The position numbers were made by a program, and so were the translations under genes. Under the pieces are notes generated by a model. The model did no database searches. It had not been told where the DNA came from and saw only the letters and a program-made list of their open reading frames with translations. Of a stretch of 38,720 nucleotides of DNA, positions 16,408 through 25,250 are shown in pieces. The stretch's first letter is position 1; each line of letters opens with the position of its first letter. The DNA comes from Acidobacteriota bacterium (lineage in GTDB: Bacteria > Acidobacteriota > Vicinamibacteria > Vicinamibacterales > CAVVIG01). The DNA lies in contig QHWJ01000341.1 in assembly GCA_003222535.1 (NCBI GenBank), positions 1 to 38,720 of the forward strand. Direction: 5' to 3'.

Positions 16408-16597
16408 GATTGGGATCTTACTCTCGAGTCACGCTGCAATCATGTGCCTCCGGCGGTAAACACGGAGGACACAGAGGACACAGAGCACGATTCGACGCGG
16501 AGCCGCCGCTTCGCGGCGCCGCGTCGAATCGTCCTTCGTGTCTTCGTACCTTCGTGGTTGCATTTGATCTCGACGCCATCTGGTATCGTGTGCATCC
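16408..16597. repeat. Intergenic repeat with long nested hairpin
   Basis: Perfect 12-bp arms GATTCGACGCGG (16489-16500) and their complement (16519-16530) enclose a second stem CGCCGC-ttc-GCGGCG (16504-16518), giving an 18-bp stem with a three-base bulge. It is flanked by ACGGAGGACACAGAGGACAC and a CTTCGTGTCTTCGTACC tract that are themselves nearly inverted. The element lies between the divergent ggt and aminotransferase starts. Confidence 0.7.
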
Positions 16598-16803
16598 ATG
16601 AGCGGACGCCACTTCCTCCAGATCCCGGGTCCCACCAATGTGCCGGACCGGGTCCTGCGCGCGATCGCGCAGCCGACGATCGATCATCGCGGGGCGGCAT
16701 TCGCGGACCTCGCGCGTGACGTGCTCGACGGCGTCCGGGAGATCTTCAAGACGAGCGGCGCCGTCGTCATCTATCCCTCGTCCGGCACCGGCGCGTGGGA
16801 AGC
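16598..16803 (+). pseudogene. N-terminal fragment of class V aminotransferase (alanine/serine-glyoxylate type)
   Basis: The fragment begins MSGRHFLQIPGPTNVPDRVL and contains TIDHRGAAFADL and YPSSGTGAWEA, which is the start of an alanine- or serine-glyoxylate aminotransferase. After about 68 codons the homology stops and the sequence continues as a polysaccharide deacetylase in another frame. The PLP-binding Lys and most of the enzyme are missing. The start codon looks original. Confidence 0.75.
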
Positions 16804-17535
16804 GTCCCGGTCAACGCCGGCAACAATGCACCGCTCACGATGTCGGAGGGGGAATACGGCGCGTTGAGCGGCATTCCCCGGATCCTCAAGTTCCTCGATC
16901 GCGAGAATCTGCCCGCCTCGTTCTATGTCCCGGCCGTGTCGGCGCTGCTTCATCCGCAGATGATGCAGGAGATCAACAGGAGCGGGCGGCACGAGGTCGC
17001 GATGCACGGCTGGATTCACGAGGACCCGATGGCGTTGAACGATCCGGAAGAGGAGTGGCGGCTCATCTCGCAGGCGATGAACACCCTCGAGAAATTCGAC
17101 GGCAAGAGGCCGACCGGCAACCGGAACCCGTCGTGGACGATGAGCGTCCACACGATGGCGCTGCTCAAGAAGGCCGGCCTGCTCTACGACAGCAGCCTGC
17201 AGGCGATGGACGAGCCGCACGACATCCTGATCGACGGCCAGTCGGCCGGGATCGTCGAGCTGCCGGTGAACTGGATTCTCGACGACGCGCCGTTTCTGCC
17301 GCCGTACGCATCGCTGCCTTCGCCCCGGCTCGTGATGAAAACGTTCAAGGACGACTTCGATCGCGCTTACAGAGACGGAACGCTGTTCATGCTGACGATG
17401 CACCCGCATGTCTCGGGACAGCGCTCGCGCATGAAATATCTCGAGGAGCTGGTCGTCTACATGAAGTCGAAGCCAGGCGTGTGGTTCGCGACCGCGGACG
17501 AGATCGCGCGGTACGTCAAGCAGACTCACGAGTGA
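16803..17535 (+). pseudogene. Polysaccharide deacetylase lacking its N terminus
   Basis: From VPVNAGNNAPLTMSEGEYGA to the stop this matches the NodB-like deacetylase/allantoinase fold encoded next door, but the signal peptide and first strand are gone. The metal-site motif HGWIHE, the NPSW loop and the final MHPHVSGQRSR are kept. An in-frame GTG at 16795 exists but has no ribosome site, and the upstream frame belongs to the aminotransferase fragment. Expression as a cytoplasmic stub cannot be excluded. Confidence 0.72.
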
Positions 17536-17546
17536 AGACACACATC

Positions 17547-17630
17547 ATGGCTAATGGCTAATGGCTAATGGCTAATGGCACATGGTTAATGGACCCAGCA
17601 TTTTCCATACACATCAGCCATCAGCCATGA
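17547..17630. repeat. Tandem CTAATGG repeat with complementary tail
   Basis: Four perfect 7-bp units CTAATGG occupy 17551-17578. Two copies of CAGCCAT at about 17615-17628 can pair with the repeat's ATGGCT phase. The block separates the two deacetylase genes. Confidence 0.75.
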
Positions 17631-17664
17631 CGTGGTAAGGAGCCGTCAAGCTCCGGAGATCGTC

Positions 17665-18684
17665 ATGCGTTTCACAACATTCCTGGTACTGACGGTCGCG
17701 ATCACAGTCATCTCTATGGCCACGGGAGCCGCGCAGCAATCGCTACCCAGGGATCCTGGCGATCGGCAGCCTGGCCGGAAGTGGACCGAAGAGCAGTTGA
17801 AGCAATTCACCGGCGCCGTGCGCGCCGGGCGCAAGCTCACGCCCCGAAGCTGGCCCAACGGCGCGCGTGTGGCTGTCGTGCTGACCTTCAGCGTGACCAA
17901 CACGTCGAACAACTTCGCCCGCGGCGACTCGGCGGTCGTGCAGCTGACGGGCGGCGAGTTCGGCGCGCTGGTCGGCCTGCCGCGGGTCCTCGACGTCCTG
18001 GATCGGCAGAACGTGCCGGCGACGTTCTTCATTCCGGCGACGGCCGCGATCGTCGATCCGCAGATGATTCCCGAGATCGCCAGGCGAAAGCCCGACGCCT
18101 CCGCTCAGGGCAGGCGTCACGAGATCGGCGTGATGGGCTGGAGCGACGAGAACCCGCTGGCGATCGACAACGCCGGGGAAGAAGGCCGGCTGCTGACCAG
18201 GGCGACCGGCTACCTGACGAAAGTTACGGGCAGGAAACCGGTTGGCGCCCGCGGCCCGTCGTCGGTTCAGAGCCTGCACACGATGGGCCTTCTGAAACAA
18301 GCCGGCTTCGAGTACGACAGTACCTTGATGGCAATGGACGAGCCCTACGAGGTGCTCCTCAACGGTCAGCCCTCGGGCATCGTCGAGCTGCCGGTAAGCC
18401 GGATCCTGGATGACTACCCGACGCTGTCGGCGCCGAGGTTCGGACCGTCCACGTTGCCGTCGCCGGAACTGGTGTTCGAGAGCTTCAGAGACGACTTCGA
18501 CGGCGCGTATCAAGAGGGCACGCTCTTCCTTCTCACACTCCATCCTCAGTTCGTGGGGATGCGATCCCGAATCGGATATCTCGAGGATCTCATCACGTAC
18601 ATCAAATCGCAGCCGAACGTGTGGTTTGCGACGGCCGAAGAAGCCGCGCGGTATGTGAAGCGACAAGCGGGGATGACGAAGTGA
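17665..18684 (+). CDS. Exported polysaccharide deacetylase homologue, probable pseudoenzyme
   Basis: The 339-residue protein has a signal peptide (to about ATGAAQQ) and a full NodB-like barrel. GGAG six bases upstream fixes the ATG at 17665. Compared with the truncated neighbour, active-site motifs are changed: FSVTNT (75-80) replaces the usual FDVDNE, MGWSDE (157-162) replaces HGWIHE, ARGPSS replaces the R-PSW loop, and HPQF (293-296) replaces HPHV. Structural stretches such as FEYDSTLMAMDEPYE and GIVELPVSRILDD are well kept, so it is probably still made and folded. It may bind rather than cleave a glycan. Confidence 0.78.
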   Translation: MRFTTFLVLTVAITVISMATGAAQQSLPRDPGDRQPGRKWTEEQLKQFTGAVRAGRKLTPRSWPNGARVAVVLTFSVTNTSNNFARGDSAVVQLTGGEFGALVGLPRVLDVLDRQNVPATFFIPATAAIVDPQMIPEIARRKPDASAQGRRHEIGVMGWSDENPLAIDNAGEEGRLLTRATGYLTKVTGRKPVGARGPSSVQSLHTMGLLKQAGFEYDSTLMAMDEPYEVLLNGQPSGIVELPVSRILDDYPTLSAPRFGPSTLPSPELVFESFRDDFDGAYQEGTLFLLTLHPQFVGMRSRIGYLEDLITYIKSQPNVWFATAEEAARYVKRQAGMTK

Positions 18685-18746
18685 GCCTCGTGTGATGAGA
18701 GCACTCCTGATGCAGGCGCTCTTCGCACAACTGGAGAACAAAGGGA

Positions 18747-19560
18747 ATGAACGGGCCTCGCAGCAGATGGCGCATCGCTGTCGCCGCGGTGCTGATGCAG
18801 ATGGCGCTCGGCGCTGTGTACGCCTGGAGTGTGTTCCGGAACCCGCTCGCGACCCGTTCGGCTAGAGCAACGCCGAGGTCACGCTGACGTTCACCATCAC
18901 GATTCTTGTCCTCGGCTTCTCGGCTTTTCCCGGCGGCCTCTGGATGAATCGCCGGGGGCCTCGCATCGTTGCGGTCACCGGCGGCGTGTTATACGGAATG
19001 GGCGTCTTTCTCGCCAGCTTCGCCGGCCATCGCTTGTGGTGGCTGTATATCAGCTATGGGCTGATGAGCGGCATCGGGCTCGGCTTCGGGTACATCGTCC
19101 CTGTTGCGGTCCTCGTCAAGTGGTTTCCTGATCGGCGAGGCCTGATCACCGGCGTAGCCGTTGGAGGCTTCGGTGCCGGGGCGCTCGTCACCGCGCCCGT
19201 TGCCACGCGGCTGATCGAAAGCGTGGGCGTCCTGCGGACGTTCGCCTATCTCGGCGTCGCGTTTCTGGTCGTCACAGTCCTCGCCGGTTCGTTCATGAGA
19301 AACCCGCCAGTGGGATGGCGGCCCGAAGGCTGGACACCTTCGGCGTCGCAGGTCTCGCACCGCTCGGCCCCATTTACGGCCTCATGCTGACCGCATGGGG
19401 CATCGCGAGCGCGATCGGACCGCTGCTGATTGCGCGGTTGCGGGAGACGACGGGAACGTATCGCGGCCCGCTGCGCGTGATCGCCGCGGTCATGATCGTC
19501 TCCGCGCTGCTGCCGCTCGTCGTGTCGCCGCCACGGCCGGCGGTTTCACGGCAATCCTAA
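18747..19560 (+). pseudogene. OFA-type MFS transporter, three lesions
   Basis: The start MNGPRSRWRIAVAAVLMQMA and LGAVYAWSVFR belongs to the oxalate/formate-antiporter group of the major facilitator superfamily. Near 18863 one base is missing and the next Trp codon reads TAG. The sequence then resumes as NAEVTLTFTITILVLG and runs through helices 2-6 to RPEGWTPSAS. A large deletion follows, and only the last helix (YGLMLTAWGIASAIGPLLIA) remains in another frame. The gene cannot make a transporter. Confidence 0.82.
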
Positions 19561-19597
19561 AGGATCGCCCTACACGGCTACCCCTGAAAGGGTCGCC

Positions 19598-21595
19598 CTA
19601 CACGCTGAAACCTGGACGCCGCTCAAGCACTTCACCGACGGCGCGATGCGCTTCCGCGAAAGCCGTGTCGGTGTGCGGGCTCGCGCCGGCGTCGGAGTTG
19701 GCGACCGTGATCAGCCCGAAGGGCTGGCGCGCGATCACATTGGGCCGCTCGCCGGTCGATGTGAACACCCATTCCATCGGATCGTACAGGCTGTTGTAGG
19801 TGTACGCGTACCCATGCGGCCACCGGTTCACGGTGATGGCAATGATGTCGCGCGCGGGATCGAAGCCGCTCGAGCCGAGCATCCTGGCGAGCTGGTCCCG
19901 GATGTTCCGCTCGAAGGTCTCGAACGAGGTGTTGAGCAGCTCGGCGCGGCCGATCCGGTGCTGTTCCTTGCGCGGTTTGCCGGGCGCCGTCATCGATTTC
20001 GTCAGGTGCAGCGCGACCGGGTCGCCGGGCGTCCGCGCGTGCTGGAGCTCGCCCAGGCTCACCGCTTCGGTCAACGCGACGCTGGTGTGGAACATCGTCG
20101 GCGCGCTGACGCTGCTGATGCCGAGCTTCTGCCACGCCTTCCAGTTCTTCACGCCGACGCTCGTGTAGACGAGCGGCCCTTTGACCGCGTAGGCCAGCGC
20201 GTCCTTCTGCTTCCCGGGCAGCTCCGGTACGAGGTACGGGATGAACATGTTCCAGCACGCCATGACGCAGGCTTTGCCGCGCACGTCGTGCAGCCTGCCG
20301 CCGCGGTTGTAGGTGACCACTACTTCCTTCGCGGACGCGGCAGCGCCATCGTGCCGCACGTTCACGACCGTGCTGTTCAACCGGATGCGCGCCGGTTGTC
20401 CGGATCTATCGAGTCGCGCGTAGTTCACCTGCGCGGCGCCGGCGTCCTCCATCGTGTTGCCGGGGACCGCTTCGGGGATCAACCAGCGGACGAGCAGCCG
20501 TGCGACCGTCGCGTTCCCGTCGGGGAAGTGCACCGCCCGCTCCCCGGCTTCGACCTGCCGGCCATGTTGAACGCCGGGCAGATCGGCGAGCACGCCGTCC
20601 GGCGTGGGATCGAGATGCAGGCCCGCAAACCCGGGCTGGCCCATCTGCCATGCAAACAGGGCTGGCGTCGCGTCGGCGCCCACGCAGAAGTTGCCCTCGC
20701 CGAAATGCTGGAAGAACCACAGGACCTGTCTGTCGACCTTGGCGCTGTTCAGCAGGAAGTCCTGGTAGCTCATGCGCGCGAGCCGGTTCTTCTTCTCCGC
20801 CGACGGGAGACCCGCCAGGTAGTCGGGCTGTTGCCCGTCGTAGAGCCGCAGCATGTCTTGTTGCGCGCGCGCCGAAAGGGGAGTCTGCGCGAGGAATTCC
20901 GGCGTGTAGCCACCGGCCCCACCGCGTCCCCGGCCGGCCACTCCGGGCGCCGCGCCCCGCACGACGAGCCGATCCGTGCCCCACGTCTCCTTGTCGAAGA
21001 AATGGGCGTTGCCCAGACCCAGCGAGCGGTAGAGCTCGCGATTCTTCGTGTTGCTGGCGCTGAACCGCTCCAGATCGACGCCGATGTCGCGGAGCAGCTC
21101 TTTCGCGAACTCGTTGTAGCGGCTGGGCGCTTCGATGTTGAGCGTGCCGCCGTTGACGGCGATCAGACGTCCGTTGTGACGGAACTCGTTCCGCTTCGCG
21201 TGCCCGCCAAAGTCGTCGTGGTTGTCGAGCACGAGGACTCGGGCACCGCGCCCGACCTTCCTGAGAAAATAGTACGCGGCGCCCAACCCGCTCATCCCGC
21301 CGCCGACGATGACGAGGTCGTAAGCCTCGCCGGTATGGGCGGCGCTGGAGAGGTCCACGCTTTTTCGATCGCGCAACTGGTGCGCGGCCTCGAACGATCC
21401 CTGATGGTCGCCTCGCATGCCGGTTCGCGCCGGCGGGTAATAGTCCGGGGCTTGCTCGGGCGCATAGTCCTGGTCGAGGGCGAGCGCCCATTTCGGCATC
21501 AGGAGCGCGCCGGCGGTGGCCACGCTCACGCCGTTGACGAAATCACGGCGCGTGATCCTCCGCTGCATCCCGAGGCCGCGGTCGTTCGCGTTCAT
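19598..21595 (-). CDS. Tat-exported FAD oxidoreductase, spermidine-dehydrogenase-like
   Basis: The 665-residue protein begins with a twin-arginine signal (RRITRRDFVNG) and a hydrophobic stretch. The FAD site DLVIVGGGMSGLGAAYYF starts at residue 93 and is followed by VLDNHDDFGGHAKRNEF, a hallmark of spermidine dehydrogenase-like flavoproteins. A GRGRGGAGG insert lies at residues 221-229. The C-terminal segment YTYNSLYDPMEW and the final DAGASPHTDTAFAEAHRAV are also typical. AAGGAG five bases upstream supports the ATG. It likely oxidises a polyamine or similar amine in the periplasm. It follows the TonB receptor on the same strand after 82 bases, so a joint role in amine uptake and use is possible. 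Confidence 0.8.
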   Translation of the reverse strand: MNANDRGLGMQRRITRRDFVNGVSVATAGALLMPKWALALDQDYAPEQAPDYYPPARTGMRGDHQGSFEAAHQLRDRKSVDLSSAAHTGEAYDLVIVGGGMSGLGAAYYFLRKVGRGARVLVLDNHDDFGGHAKRNEFRHNGRLIAVNGGTLNIEAPSRYNEFAKELLRDIGVDLERFSASNTKNRELYRSLGLGNAHFFDKETWGTDRLVVRGAAPGVAGRGRGGAGGYTPEFLAQTPLSARAQQDMLRLYDGQQPDYLAGLPSAEKKNRLARMSYQDFLLNSAKVDRQVLWFFQHFGEGNFCVGADATPALFAWQMGQPGFAGLHLDPTPDGVLADLPGVQHGRQVEAGERAVHFPDGNATVARLLVRWLIPEAVPGNTMEDAGAAQVNYARLDRSGQPARIRLNSTVVNVRHDGAAASAKEVVVTYNRGGRLHDVRGKACVMACWNMFIPYLVPELPGKQKDALAYAVKGPLVYTSVGVKNWKAWQKLGISSVSAPTMFHTSVALTEAVSLGELQHARTPGDPVALHLTKSMTAPGKPRKEQHRIGRAELLNTSFETFERNIRDQLARMLGSSGFDPARDIIAITVNRWPHGYAYTYNSLYDPMEWVFTSTGERPNVIARQPFGLITVANSDAGASPHTDTAFAEAHRAVGEVLERRPGFSV

Positions 21596-21677
21596 GTCAG
21601 CTCCTTCGTCCGCCTGACGGCAGATACCACGTGGTGTCCGGCTTCAGCCGGACCTGGCGGTCCTGCATATATTCTCC
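21596..21677. repeat. Intergenic hairpin repeat, copy 2 (GTCCGGC type)
   Basis: The same 18-base hairpin as at 7608-7625 occurs at 21636-21653. It lies between the TonB receptor gene and the flavoprotein gene, where it could weaken read-through. Confidence 0.6.
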
Positions 21678-24509
21678 TCACCACTGCAACTTGAGCCCGA
21701 TTCGCGCGACGCGGGGCGGCGTGATCGCCACCGGCCGCAGGAAGGCGCTGCCCGAGCTCGTGGTCAGCGCCTGTTCGGCATTGGTGTTGAAGACGTTGTA
21801 CACGTCGAAGAAGCCGGTGAGCCGCGCGCCGCGTTGCAGGGTCACCACCTTCTCCGAACGGAGGTCGAAGACGTTCACGTTCGGTGTCCGCTCCGCATCG
21901 AACGGCTCGGCAAGAATCGTCGCGTTGCCGTAGTTCAGGGTTGCGACGAAGGTTCTTCCGAAAGGCGTTCCTGATTGATGCCTGAAGATCGGCGTGACGC
22001 GCAAGGCATAGGGAAATCTGAGCGTCGCGTTGATCTTTCCCTGCCAGGCCTTGAACCTGTTGCGTCCGCCGTCTGTGTTGATGAGCGCGTTCGGAGTAAA
22101 TGATGCTCCGCCACCCAGGCTGGTCTCATGGCTCCACGTTTCGGCGAAGCTCGCGAGCAGAGACCAGCGTCCGATCTCGCGCCTGGTGGCCGTGATCTCC
22201 CACGTGTAGTAGTCGCTGTCGGCAGAGTCCGGCAGGTTCGTCGTGAGGTTGACCGCCGGCAGGCCCACGAACTCAGGGGACAAATTGTACGCGGTGAACG
22301 TCGCGCCGTCGTCCGCGGTGCCGGCGCGGCCATCAGGACCTGGGTCGCGAACCGGCACGGCCGCACCGTACCCGCCGAATGGCCGATCGGCGCGGATCGT
22401 TCCGCGGACCTGACGCCGGCCGTTCCAGACGAACCCGGTCCGAACGCCGAGATTCGCGGCGACTTCGCGTTCGACATAGGTTGTCGCCTGTCGCGTGAAC
22501 GTGTTCTGCAGGCCGGGATCGAGCGCCGTGGACACGCTGCCGCCCGAGACGCCGAGCAAGGCGGCTTCCTCGCCCGGATCCCAGACACCGTTGCGGTTCA
22601 GATCGGTCGTCCAGCGGTACTGGCGATACCACGTCGCGGCGTTGGGGTTGATGCTGCTCGCAAAGTCGGCGCCCGGGTACAGCCAGAACTGGCCGTAGCT
22701 CGCCTTTGCGACGGTTTTGCCGTCGCCGGTCACGTCGTAACCAAGACCCAGACGCGGTCCCCAGTTGTTGTTCCAGGTAATGACGTCGCCGACCTCGGCA
22801 AACTGCAGCCCGCCCGGCCCTTCCTGCGCCGGGAGGAAGGCCTGCTGCCGATCCCAGCGAAGGCCGAGGGTGAGCGTCGTCCGCTTGTTCACCCGCCACG
22901 TATCGTTCGCGTAGAGTGCGTCGCTCAACACGCCGCTCTGGGAGAACGACGGAGACTGGTACACGTAGACCTGGCTCGGCGCGCCATTGACGAACAGCGA
23001 CAATGAGTTGGTCGCACTGGTAAATCCATAGAACGGATTGATGACAGCGTCACGCATGATCTCGCCGCCGAACTTGAAGTCGTGGCTGCCGCCCCATCCG
23101 GATTTGGAGTAACTGAGCGACCCGTTCACCTGTGGGCGGTTGCGGTCGAAGTTGATGCCGTAGACGCCGCCGGAGACGAAGTTGTTCGCGGTGTCTTCCA
23201 CTCGAGGAGCGGAGCTCTTGCCCGTCCGCCACCACACCGAATGATATGTGCCCGCGCGGATTTCGAGCAGCAGCGCGTTGGTCAGCACGGAGTTGTATTC
23301 GAGCTTCCACACGTCGGTCGGAAAATGAGAGCTCCAGACGGTGTCCGCGTGCATGATCGCGGGTGTCGTCCGTCCGCCCGCGATTTGAATCGCCCCGAGA
23401 TAATCCGGCTGATTCTTGTCGGCGTGCTGGAAATACCCGATGACCTTCCGGGCCGGCGTGATGTTGTAGGTCATCTTGCCGGTGCCGACCGGCACCCAGG
23501 TGTCCTGCACGTCGTCGACAAGCGTCGGATAGCGTTGGCCGGTGCTCGTGCGCCGGTACGCACCGTACCACCACAGCTTGTCCTTCTTGATGAAGCCTCC
23601 GAGATCCGCGTTGAAGTCCTTGAAGGCGGTGAGGCGGTTCGTGTCGACTGCCGCCAGGACGGTGCTGCCGGTCACACCGGCCGTCAGCTGGGCGGCGTCG
23701 ATGTTGTGCGTCTCCATCGAGTCGCTCTCGTAGTCGGTGTAGAGGGTCCCGTGGTAGCTGTTGCCACCCGACTTGGCGATCAACTGACTGAGCACGCCAG
23801 GGGCCGGCATCTCCGCCGTGTTCCCGACGGCGTTGACGGCGATCTCCGCATACGACCCGTAGTCCGTGTAGTACATGTCGCTGCCGCCGCCGCCGGCGCC
23901 TTCATTCACCATCATCCCTTCGACCATGCCTCGATTCACGCCCCCGGCGCTCGAGAGGCCATAGGCCGTGTACGGCTGCTGCGTCAGGGCGCCGCTGCCT
24001 CCGACGTCGAGGCGCGACATCGCGACGGCCGGGGCTTGAGCGACGACCGCCCAGAAGTCGCGCGATCCCGGCAGCGCCGCCAGCTTCTCGGTGTCGAAGT
24101 GGGTCGTGACATTCGTCGACTGGAGATCGACGACGGGTGATGCGCCGCTGACGGTGATGGTCTCGGCCACGGAGGCCGGGCTCATCTCGATGTTCACCGT
24201 CGCGGTGAAGCCGAGGCTCACGTGGATCCCCTCGCGCGTCGAGGTGGCGAAACCGGAAAGCTCGAACGTCAAGGTGTAGTCGCCCGGTGACAACGACGAA
24301 AAACGAAACAGACCGCTTTGATCGGTCACGGTGACGGGTGCTCCCATGACGGCGGGTCCGGAGAGTGTGACGGTGACGCCCGGAAGAACGGCCTTCGTGC
24401 TGTCAGAAACTGTCCCGTTGACGGCACCGGCCGTGCTGCTGACGGTCTGAGAGACGGCGGGGTTCGCGGACACGCAGAGCAAGCATGCGAAGAGGATGCA
24501 CCGCTTCAT
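21678..24509 (-). CDS. TonB-dependent receptor, Oar-like, with carboxypeptidase-regulatory domain
   Basis: The 943-residue protein has a signal peptide, an N-terminal carboxypeptidase-regulatory-like domain (GAVNGTVSDSTKAVLPGVTV to FATSTREG), a plug region and a long beta-barrel ending in the aromatic residue Trp (RIGLKLQW), the usual outer-membrane assembly signal. GGAGG seven bases upstream fixes the ATG at 24509. Such receptors are abundant in Acidobacteriota and are thought to import large substrates or act in secretion; the ligand is unknown. It precedes the Tat-exported flavoprotein gene. Confidence 0.9.
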   Translation of the reverse strand: MKRCILFACLLCVSANPAVSQTVSSTAGAVNGTVSDSTKAVLPGVTVTLSGPAVMGAPVTVTDQSGLFRFSSLSPGDYTLTFELSGFATSTREGIHVSLGFTATVNIEMSPASVAETITVSGASPVVDLQSTNVTTHFDTEKLAALPGSRDFWAVVAQAPAVAMSRLDVGGSGALTQQPYTAYGLSSAGGVNRGMVEGMMVNEGAGGGGSDMYYTDYGSYAEIAVNAVGNTAEMPAPGVLSQLIAKSGGNSYHGTLYTDYESDSMETHNIDAAQLTAGVTGSTVLAAVDTNRLTAFKDFNADLGGFIKKDKLWWYGAYRRTSTGQRYPTLVDDVQDTWVPVGTGKMTYNITPARKVIGYFQHADKNQPDYLGAIQIAGGRTTPAIMHADTVWSSHFPTDVWKLEYNSVLTNALLLEIRAGTYHSVWWRTGKSSAPRVEDTANNFVSGGVYGINFDRNRPQVNGSLSYSKSGWGGSHDFKFGGEIMRDAVINPFYGFTSATNSLSLFVNGAPSQVYVYQSPSFSQSGVLSDALYANDTWRVNKRTTLTLGLRWDRQQAFLPAQEGPGGLQFAEVGDVITWNNNWGPRLGLGYDVTGDGKTVAKASYGQFWLYPGADFASSINPNAATWYRQYRWTTDLNRNGVWDPGEEAALLGVSGGSVSTALDPGLQNTFTRQATTYVEREVAANLGVRTGFVWNGRRQVRGTIRADRPFGGYGAAVPVRDPGPDGRAGTADDGATFTAYNLSPEFVGLPAVNLTTNLPDSADSDYYTWEITATRREIGRWSLLASFAETWSHETSLGGGASFTPNALINTDGGRNRFKAWQGKINATLRFPYALRVTPIFRHQSGTPFGRTFVATLNYGNATILAEPFDAERTPNVNVFDLRSEKVVTLQRGARLTGFFDVYNVFNTNAEQALTTSSGSAFLRPVAITPPRVARIGLKLQW

Positions 24510-24574
24510 ATGTCGTCCTCCGTTTTCGGAGACGGATTTCGCGGCCATCCTACAACAATCCTGGAGAGCATTCG

Positions 24575-25146
24575 CATGAAGACGCGGAGGGCAGCCTCTG
24601 GATCGGCACGCAGAACGGCGGGCTGAATCGCGTGAAGGACGGCCGTGTCGTCTCCGTTTATACGGTGCACTCCGGCCTGACGGGAGACAACGCGATCAAG
24701 TTCACTCGTCTCGGCGGCGTGACGGTGACCGTCGGGGTTGAGGAGGCTCAAGATGATGGTCAGACCATCTCGCGGAGGACAACCGGATCAATCAGATGGT
24801 GGCGAAGCGACTGCTCGAGCGCTGGGGCCATGCCGTGGTCCTCGCGCAGACGGGTCGGGAGGCCGTGGCGGCGCACGCGCAGCAGAAGTTCGACGTCATC
24901 CTGATGGACATGCAGATGCCGGAAATGAACGGCTTCGAAGCGACCGCCGCCATCCGCGCGGCCGAGGGCACATCGAGCGACGGCACGCCAATCGTCGCGA
25001 TGACGGCCCACGCGATGAAGGGCGACCGCGAGCGGTGCCTGGCCGGAGGTATGGATGACTACGTCTCGAAGCCGATCAATCCCGCCGTCCTGTTCGACGT
25101 GATCGACCGGGTGTTGGTCTCGAGGATGTCGCCGGCGCCTATGTGA
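24575..25146 (+). pseudogene. Collapsed hybrid sensor kinase: propeller, ATPase and receiver fragments
   Basis: Three pieces of one kind of hybrid histidine kinase are joined. First comes a two-component-propeller blade (HEDAEGSLWIGTQNGGLNRV). It passes directly into the ATPase-domain motif NAIKFT--GGVTVTV at about 24689. After a frame change a complete receiver domain follows from EDNRINQMVAKRLLERW (24775), with the phosphorylatable Asp in ILMDMQMPEMNGFEAT, the Thr of AMTAHAMKGD and the Lys of SKPIN. The transmembrane, dimerisation and most ATPase parts are absent. An ATG at 24796 could still start the receiver, but no ribosome site is evident. Confidence 0.75.
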
Positions 25147-25250
25147 CTACACGTCAGCTGCTCGGGTCTGCCCTCCCTCAGTCTCAGGCGAGCGGCGATG
25201 GAGACAGCCTGACGCGCCTCACGTAGGCGTCGCCCTACGGGAAAACTCCG

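Noticed and set aside
17547-17630. Possible CRISPR array
   Set aside because: The units are 7 bp and contiguous, without spacers; this is a simple tandem repeat.
19646-21694. Plus-strand frame of 682 codons opposite the flavoprotein
   Set aside because: Antisense shadow of a gene with clear FAD and Tat motifs; no ribosome site or family features.
24796-25146. Stand-alone response regulator gene
   Set aside because: It is in frame with an upstream EDNRINQ start typical of hybrid kinases and has no ribosome site, so it was grouped with the kinase remnant.
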